The translations under genes were made by a program, and so were the position numbers. A stretch of 64,000 bases of DNA from Psychrobacter sp. UBA6766 (GTDB lineage Bacteria; Pseudomonadota; Gammaproteobacteria; Pseudomonadales; Moraxellaceae): assembly GCF_002453355.1 (NCBI RefSeq), contig NZ_DKGQ01000039.1, positions 1 to 64,000 of the forward strand. Reading direction: 5' to 3'. A model generated the notes under the pieces. That model searched no databases, was not told where the DNA came from, and saw nothing but the letters and a program-made list of their open reading frames with translations. Below are positions 59,164-64,000 of this stretch, piece by piece. Each line of letters starts with the position of its first letter. The first letter of the stretch is position 1.

Positions 59164-59543
59164 TGGTTGATTTCACTTATACAACCGAGCAGTCGTTACC
59201 AGTTGATGTGAAGCCTATCACTGATAGTGTCGTACCGACTACGGCAACCGCTTACCACAAAGGCGATCTGCTAAAAATTGCTGCTGACACCAACGTAGCG
59301 ACGCATAGCGATAGCTCAACTGGCGCACAAGCTGACTGGCATGTTATCTGTTTGGCTGATGTGACCGCTGAGCAAGCAACTGAAAAACTAGCGATGGGTG
59401 TTGAAATGCCGGTCTACGTTGCAGGTAAGTTTGATGTTGCACAGGTCAAGCTCAATGGCGTGGCACTTGATGAGACTCAAAAACTGGCAGCGCGTGCGTA
59501 TGCTAATCGCTCAACTAAAATCACGCTTAGCGTTGTTAAATAA
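59163..59543 (+). CDS. Head decoration protein (gpD-like)
   Basis: A 126-residue beta-rich protein in the position and of the size of lambda gpD-type decoration proteins (TTATAYHKGDLLKI ... EMPVYVAGKFDVAQV). It would bind the expanded capsid. Overlaps the protease stop by one base. Confidence 0.82.
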   Translation: MVDFTYTTEQSLPVDVKPITDSVVPTTATAYHKGDLLKIAADTNVATHSDSSTGAQADWHVICLADVTAEQATEKLAMGVEMPVYVAGKFDVAQVKLNGVALDETQKLAARAYANRSTKITLSVVK

Positions 59544-59554
59544 GGACAGAATCT

Positions 59555-60649
59555 ATGGCTACTTTTGTATTTGATGATGCGCAAATTGAAACCGCATCTT
59601 TTGAGGAGCTTGGCGCGGTTTATGACCACAGCAAGCCAGTTGATAGTTTTTTACGTGACCGTTATTTTGGTAATCCGATTTACCTAAATAGTCAAGACAA
59701 AGTGCCAGTAGGTGATATTAAAACCTATGTACCACTTGCACCAGCCGTACTGCCGACAGCGCAAGGTCGTGTGATTAAAGATAAAGTTGAACTAAACGTA
59801 AGCTATATCAAAGCGCCTTACTTAAAGCCCGCCTGTATCGTTGAGCCATTGAGTGATATTGACGCTAAGATGCAAAAACTATTGCAGTCTATGCGCGTTA
59901 TCGCAACCAATGCCCCAGGTGTGCCGCCGACCTTGCAAGACGAGTGGGAGATGGCAGCTGCTAACTCTTACTGGACTATCCGCCAGTCAATCGCTGCACG
60001 TATTGCTTTGATGTGTCGTGATGCCTTGTTGTACGGCAAAGTAGTCGTACAAGGTGATGATAATGCGGGTGTGACCGTTGATTATGGTCGTCATGCTGAC
60101 TTAACGTTCGGCCCACTTGTCGCATGGGACCAGGTAGGCGCAACGCCTTACGAAGATATTCGTAAAATGGTCAAAAACTTAACCAAGCACGGCAAGCGTC
60201 GTGCGGTTGATGCGCTCATGTCTAGCCGCGTATTTGAAGCATTGGCGGACAATGAAACGTTTAACAAGCGCTTTACCAATGCGCTTGATACCAACGCTAC
60301 CCGCGTGTTTGGCGGTGGCTTCGGTGGAGAAACAGAAGCAACCTTACGCGGTACTTTAGACGGTATCGAGTTTTGGACGTATGACGTTGAGTTTGAAAAA
60401 GAAGACGGCACAAGCGAGCTTATGATTCCAGAAGATGGTTTTTGGTTGGTGTCTGAGCGTGGTAATAACTTGTACTTCTGCATGATTAAACATCGTAAAA
60501 ACCCTGCTAAGTTAGCGATGGAATTGATGCCCTATCATGTGTTTGGTGATAACCCATCGGTTGACGAGTTTATTGCTGATTCAAGCCCATTGCCAGTGAC
60601 CATCAATAAAAACGGTGCCACTGGTGGTACTGGTTTTATCACTCTTTAA
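59555..60649 (+). CDS. Major capsid protein (lambda gpE-like)
   Basis: A 364-residue HK97-fold capsid protein of the lambda E family: LRDRYFGNPIYLNSQDKVPVGD (about 33-54), RIALMCRDALLYGKVVVQG, then the C-terminal MPYHVFGDNPSVDEFIADSSPLPV. AGGA lies before the ATG. It is followed by a terminator. Confidence 0.92.
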   Translation: MATFVFDDAQIETASFEELGAVYDHSKPVDSFLRDRYFGNPIYLNSQDKVPVGDIKTYVPLAPAVLPTAQGRVIKDKVELNVSYIKAPYLKPACIVEPLSDIDAKMQKLLQSMRVIATNAPGVPPTLQDEWEMAAANSYWTIRQSIAARIALMCRDALLYGKVVVQGDDNAGVTVDYGRHADLTFGPLVAWDQVGATPYEDIRKMVKNLTKHGKRRAVDALMSSRVFEALADNETFNKRFTNALDTNATRVFGGGFGGETEATLRGTLDGIEFWTYDVEFEKEDGTSELMIPEDGFWLVSERGNNLYFCMIKHRKNPAKLAMELMPYHVFGDNPSVDEFIADSSPLPVTINKNGATGGTGFITL

Positions 60650-60667
60650 TCAACCCATAACTTAATG

Positions 60668-60692
60668 GCCCACTTAACCGTGGGCTTTTTTT
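60668..60692 (+). terminator. Intrinsic terminator after the capsid gene
   Basis: GCCCAC and GTGGGC arms around TTAACC, then T7. Typical after a highly expressed capsid gene, with partial read-through expected. Confidence 0.75.
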
Positions 60693-60702
60693 GGAGCAAA
60701 TT

Positions 60703-61038
60703 ATGTCTAAATTAATGTATATCGCATTGCAAGCTATTGGCCAATACAACACGGGTGATCAAATCCCAGTCGTTACTAATGACGAGCTAGAAGCAGCCGT
60801 CAAAGATGGTAAGGCGATTGAAGGATTGCCAAAAGCGCGCGCTGAATTTTTACTAAGTAAAGGTGCTATCAAAAAAGCTGAAGCCGAAGATGATGCTGAT
60901 AATGGTGATGGCGGCGAAGTGGTCGAGCTTGAAGGATTATCAAACGATGAGTTAAAGGCGTTACTTGATGAAGAAGGTATCAAGTACAACAAGTCTGATA
61001 CTAAAGCCGAGCTAATCGCGCTATTTCCGAAGGATTAA
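60703..61038 (+). CDS. Small head protein with HeH/LEM-like C-terminus
   Basis: A 111-residue protein: beta N-terminal part, an acidic Asp/Glu-rich linker (about 60-75) and a C-terminal HeH/LEM-like domain (LSNDELKALLDEEGIKYNK). It is found between the capsid and connector genes in many phages; possibly a head or head-tail accessory. The ATG at 60703 has GGAG 7 nt upstream. Confidence 0.7.
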   Translation: MSKLMYIALQAIGQYNTGDQIPVVTNDELEAAVKDGKAIEGLPKARAEFLLSKGAIKKAEAEDDADNGDGGEVVELEGLSNDELKALLDEEGIKYNKSDTKAELIALFPKD

Positions 61039-61041
61039 GCC

Positions 61042-61479
61042 ATGTATGCGACTCATGACGATTTAATAAGCCGCTTTGGTGAGCTTGCTATAGCTGAGCT
61101 TGAGTCCATGCACAATGACGGCTTGCTTGCAGTCACCAATGCGCTATCAGACGCCAGTGAGAAGATGAACAGCTATTTATCCATACGCTATAAAACGCCA
61201 TTGAATAAGACTGAGCATTTAAAACTGGTGTGCGCTGATATTGCTCGCTATTTGCTTTATATGAACGAGCCGACCGACGAGGTAGAGGCGCGTTATAAAG
61301 AAGCGCTTAAATGGCTGCAAGACGTGGGTGCGGGTAAAGCGAATGTGACGTTTGCTGAGCCATTGACTGATGACGAGCAGCAATCGACTTACATCAAACC
61401 TGCTGTACCAATCGGTGATAGTTATCGTGGTCAAGTCTTTGGTGATGATGTGTTCGCTACCATGCCAGGCTTTAAGTGA
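61042..61479 (+). CDS. Head-tail connector (DUF1320, Mu gp36-like)
   Basis: A 145-residue protein beginning MYATHDDLISRFGE, typical of DUF1320, with a helical core (ALSDASEKMNSYLSIRYKTPL). It forms the adaptor ring below the portal. Confidence 0.85.
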   Translation: MYATHDDLISRFGELAIAELESMHNDGLLAVTNALSDASEKMNSYLSIRYKTPLNKTEHLKLVCADIARYLLYMNEPTDEVEARYKEALKWLQDVGAGKANVTFAEPLTDDEQQSTYIKPAVPIGDSYRGQVFGDDVFATMPGFK

Positions 61480-61487
61480 GGTGAGTC

Positions 61488-61925
61488 ATGATTGACGCAA
61501 ACTTATCAGGCGGTGACGAGATAATTAGACGGCTGGGCGCTTTGTATTTTGATAATCAAAAAATGCAGAAGTTTAGCCGATTAGCTGGCGCTGAAATGGT
61601 ACATCAAACTGAGGAGCGTTTTTATAATCAGCATGATTTACAGCGGCAACCGTGGTTGCCATCTAAACGAGCGCTAGAGCAAGGCGGTAAAACGCTGCGC
61701 GATACTAGCCGCCTATTATCATCATTGACCTATATTGCGCTACCTGATGGCGTTAAGTGGGGCACTAATGTTGTTTATGCTCGCATGATGCACTACGGCG
61801 GCACTAAAGCAATGTTTCCTCACTTGTGGGGTGATATACCTGCTAGGCCATACATGGGCATGAATGACGACGACAGAGCGAGCGTACTCAACATCATCAA
61901 TCGAATTATGGACGTGGACTTATGA
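61488..61925 (+). CDS. Virion morphogenesis protein (Mu gpG-like)
   Basis: A 145-residue tail-completion or neck protein of the phage virion morphogenesis family (WLPSKRALEQGGKTLRDTSRLLSSL, then GGTKAMFPHLWGDIPARPYMG). Needed for joining head and tail. Overlaps the next gene by 4 bp. Confidence 0.85.
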   Translation: MIDANLSGGDEIIRRLGALYFDNQKMQKFSRLAGAEMVHQTEERFYNQHDLQRQPWLPSKRALEQGGKTLRDTSRLLSSLTYIALPDGVKWGTNVVYARMMHYGGTKAMFPHLWGDIPARPYMGMNDDDRASVLNIINRIMDVDL

Positions 61926-62344
61926 GTAATTATTTTGCGGTAGGTCTTGGCCTAATCGAGCATTTAGAGGCAAAAGCTGCTGAGTGGGGTGTTAAGCACG
62001 TCGGCACCGTCGCTAGTATCAATAAGATTAATAAAAACGTTACACCTGCGCTTTACGTTATTAACACAGGTAACAATCCAAACGCTAATGGCTCGATAGA
62101 CAGTCGTGACGTACAGCAATGGACGGTCGTTGTCGCTGTGAGCAATCAGGCAGCACAAGATGACGTTAAGGCACTTATGCAGTCATCAGGCGAGCTTGTG
62201 AGCAAGGTTATCAATCATGTGCAAGGCTATCAGCTTGACGACTATCACGACGCACTAGAGCGCACCAGTACAAGCGGACGGCCTGATTACTTTAGTACGT
62301 TCGCACTATATCCGCTCACTTTTCAAACTACTATTACGCCATAG
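61922..62344 (+). CDS. Tail terminator-like protein (gp37 type)
   Basis: A 140-residue protein with alternating strand and helix, in the position of the Gp37/tail-terminator family (QWTVVVAVSNQAAQDD). It caps the tail tube during assembly. Confidence 0.7.
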   Translation: MSNYFAVGLGLIEHLEAKAAEWGVKHVGTVASINKINKNVTPALYVINTGNNPNANGSIDSRDVQQWTVVVAVSNQAAQDDVKALMQSSGELVSKVINHVQGYQLDDYHDALERTSTSGRPDYFSTFALYPLTFQTTITP

Positions 62345-62356
62345 GAGACAATCAAC

Positions 62357-63109
62357 ATGGCAGACAATAAGCAACAATCACACGCTTTTATCGGTAACGG
62401 TAAAGTGTATTTTACGCCAGTCAAAAATGGCGTAGAGGGCAAGCCTTTTTGGGTTGGTGTCGCAAACGCTGCGTCTTTTGGTCACTCAGTCGAGGACGAG
62501 AAAGAGCTTAAAGAGTACCACTCTGGCAAAAACCAAACGTGGGATAAGTACGACGGTGACAAATCAACCACGTTTAGTATTACGCTAAATGAGCGCCGCC
62601 AAGCAGCCATGCAAGCAGCACTGCAAGCGACTGTAACCGAGGTTGCTACTGGTACGGCTACGGGCGAAGAACATGCTGTCTCAGAAGTGGGTGACATCCT
62701 ATTTTTGAAACATAAAAACGTGACTGAAATCACATCGTTTAAGGATAGCACAGAAGTTACTGCGCTTGATTTGGTCGAAGGCATCGACTACACGATTGAT
62801 AAAAAATACGGCACGATTGAGCTACTAGAAAAGCAAACGCTTAAATCACCGCTAATCGTGACTTATAGCTACGGCACAGCAACAGTCATGAAGCCGATGA
62901 CTGATGATGTTGATTACTATCGTATTCGCGTTGATGGCCTAAACAAGGTCGGTCAAAAAGATAAGCAAGTCGTTACGGCGTACCGCGCCAAGCTGTCACC
63001 CGCCGATACGCTCGATCTAATCAGCGACGACTTTAGCGAGATGACGCTTGAAGCCGACTTGATGTACGACGAAGCTGAAGATGCGACGTATGAGATTGTG
63101 AAACTGTAA
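62357..63109 (+). CDS. Major tail tube protein
   Basis: A 250-residue beta-rich protein (VYFTPVKNGVEGKPFWVGVANAASF ... YRIRVDGLNKVGQKDKQVVTAYRAKLSPADTL) in the place of the siphovirus tail tube protein. AGGAGA lies before the ATG, and a terminator follows, as for an abundant structural protein. No contractile-tail sheath gene is present in the window, so the tail is probably non-contractile. Confidence 0.78.
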   Translation: MADNKQQSHAFIGNGKVYFTPVKNGVEGKPFWVGVANAASFGHSVEDEKELKEYHSGKNQTWDKYDGDKSTTFSITLNERRQAAMQAALQATVTEVATGTATGEEHAVSEVGDILFLKHKNVTEITSFKDSTEVTALDLVEGIDYTIDKKYGTIELLEKQTLKSPLIVTYSYGTATVMKPMTDDVDYYRIRVDGLNKVGQKDKQVVTAYRAKLSPADTLDLISDDFSEMTLEADLMYDEAEDATYEIVKL

Positions 63110-63115
63110 CGTATG

Positions 63116-63147
63116 GGTTGGTCGAATTACCGACTGACCTATTTTTA
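63116..63147 (+). terminator. Terminator after the tail tube gene
   Basis: GGTTGGTCG and CGACTGACC arms (with G-U pairs), then TATTTTTATTT. Confidence 0.55.
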
Positions 63148-63199
63148 TTTAACTAAGTCATTGCGTGTCGATGGCTTACTCAAATAAAAAGGATAAATT

Positions 63200-63631
63200 A
63201 TGCGTACTAATGCACAAACCAAACTGACAAATACAGCTACAGGCGCGGTCATCGTCTTGTCAGACAGCCTTTATCCTGATGCTGAGCACGATTGGTCGGC
63301 TATCGTATCAAATGCCAAGTACGCGCTAGACGGTACGATGATAGTCGAGCAGTCGGTAAGACAAGCAGGGCGACCATACGTGATGCAAGCGCCTGACGGT
63401 CACGGCGTACTCAGTCGAGCAACGGTTAATGCGCTCAAATCTGAGCGTGACAAGCTAGGCGCTACCTTTTGGCTAGACTATCTAGCAGATGGTGCAGTTA
63501 AGCGCGTTAAGGTCATGTTTGATACAACACAAGACGCTATCAATGCGACGCCAATCAAGGGCAGCACAAGCCCAAAGCTGACCGATTACTACAATGTAAC
63601 GCTTAAATTCTTAGAGATACCAAGCGTGTGA
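63200..63631 (+). CDS. Tail-region hypothetical protein
   Basis: A 143-residue protein, beta-rich, with no family I recognise. It lies after the tail tube, where tail assembly chaperones or accessory tail proteins are found. No programmed-slip heptamer was noticed near its end. Confidence 0.6.
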   Translation: MRTNAQTKLTNTATGAVIVLSDSLYPDAEHDWSAIVSNAKYALDGTMIVEQSVRQAGRPYVMQAPDGHGVLSRATVNALKSERDKLGATFWLDYLADGAVKRVKVMFDTTQDAINATPIKGSTSPKLTDYYNVTLKFLEIPSV

Positions 63632-63647
63632 CCTTATTCAATTATTC

Positions 63648-63671
63648 AGCCCTTTATTTAGGGCTTTTTTA
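63648..63671 (+). terminator. Intrinsic terminator in the tail module
   Basis: AGCCCT and AGGGCT arms around TTATTT, then T6. Confidence 0.7.
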
Positions 63672-63698
63672 ATGCCTAAAATTTGACGGATGATAACG

Positions 63699-64000
63699 AT
63701 GGCAATTACTCAAAACGATTTACAGCTTTTAAAAGCCGAGGTTCAAGCTGATACTGATGACGGCGGCGGATTGCCAACAAGTAACGTGGTTGCCGATGGT
63801 GTATCAAATAACTTATTTCCCGATGTGTCAGACCTTGACCGTCAGATTGGGCGCGTCCGCTTGCGTAAAATCTTTATGGGCGTTCAGACGGCAAACCGTG
63901 ACCTATTGCAAGCAGCGCGATTGATTTTTACCGAGCTGCCTGCCAATCCTAATATCAGCGTTTTCGCATTTAAAGCGACATCATTTGCAGATAAACGTAG
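63699..64000 (+). CDS. Tail-region protein, partial (runs off the window end)
   Basis: An open frame from the ATG at 63699 to the window end gives at least 100 residues (start MAITQNDLQLLKAEVQADTD, later NNLFPDVSDLDRQIGRVRLRK). It is likely a conserved phage tail or baseplate-region protein, but the family cannot be named from this part. Confidence 0.6.
   Translation, partial: MAITQNDLQLLKAEVQADTDDGGGLPTSNVVADGVSNNLFPDVSDLDRQIGRVRLRKIFMGVQTANRDLLQAARLIFTELPANPNISVFAFKATSFADKR

Larger units (their letters stand above)
36285..64000. mobile_element. Mosaic siphovirus prophage, left part (continues past window end)
   Basis: From just after ffs to the window end, all genes fit a temperate phage: leftward recombination operon, immunity region, cI/cro switch, replication genes with in-gene origin, late regulator, moron, packaging, head and tail-tube genes. 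Regulation is lambdoid. The head combines a Mu-type portal (DUF935), MuF, gp36-, gpG- and gp37-like connectors with lambda-like protease-scaffold, gpD-like and gpE-like proteins. Tail completion, lysis, integrase and right attachment site are beyond the window. The packaging and head genes look intact. Confidence 0.92.

Noticed and set aside
1..64000. CRISPR arrays and complete insertion sequences
   Set aside because: No regularly spaced 25-40 bp repeats and no transposase gene were seen; the short repeats found are iterons, operators or integrase arm sites.

Overview
The window looks like a chromosome segment of a Psychrobacter-like gammaproteobacterium (Moraxellaceae). This is inferred from AT-rich coding DNA, the trpG-trpD-trpC order, paired ~600-residue acyl-CoA dehydrogenases, and a large membrane protein of the 'site-specific recombinase' (Gcr) family; no 16S gene is present to settle it. 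The chromosomal parts hold ordinary genes: rsmA-apaH; two acyl-CoA dehydrogenases; a PAS-GGDEF-EAL protein; rsmE; an ahcY-metF methyl-cycle operon; a TonB receptor; an MscS channel; an AlkA-type glycosylase; a Smr protein; trpGDC; glnA; DUF4124 and SIMPL proteins; and ffs (4.5S RNA). Two control regions are clear. A SAH-riboswitch-like leader starts at the predicted ahcY transcription start. A sigma54 -24/-12 promoter with an upstream NtrC-type site lies before glnA.

Two mobile elements interrupt the chromosome. The first (about 14.87-23.03 kb) is an 8-kb satellite-like island: P4-type tyrosine integrase, AlpA-like regulator, HTH proteins, a DUF3987 helicase/primase-type ATPase, small unknown genes and a lipoprotein, with no structural phage genes. 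It sits between the ahcY promoter and the terminator of the TonB-receptor gene. It carries TGGTAGCC arm-type repeats near both ends.

The second (about 36.3 kb to beyond 64 kb) is a large mosaic siphovirus prophage starting immediately after ffs. Its layout is lambdoid. A leftward operon (AlpA-like protein, small Zn-ribbon proteins, RecT, YqaJ exonuclease) is read from pL with two operators. An immunity region follows, then cI with three operators, then cro and cII-like genes. An O-like gene carries in-gene origin iterons, followed by a P-like gene, a RuvC-like resolvase and a candidate late regulator. Next comes a pR'-tR'-like promoter/terminator, a DUF6414-like moron, and the packaging and head genes (terminase, DUF935 portal, MuF, S49 protease with nested scaffold, gpD-like and gpE-like proteins). 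Connectors and the tail tube follow, and the window ends inside the tail module. No integrase, lysis genes or right attachment site are visible, so they should lie beyond 64 kb.

The most interesting cargo lies in the prophage immunity region (41.1-43.9 kb). It is an AT-rich, translationally coupled three-gene operon whose first product has a PD-(D/E)XK-like nuclease motif; the other two products match nothing I recognise. The position, equivalent to lambda rex, suggests a lysogen-expressed anti-phage system. A second cargo unit, the DUF6414-like moron at 51.1-52.4 kb, is bracketed by two related terminators whose stems differ by pairing-preserving changes.
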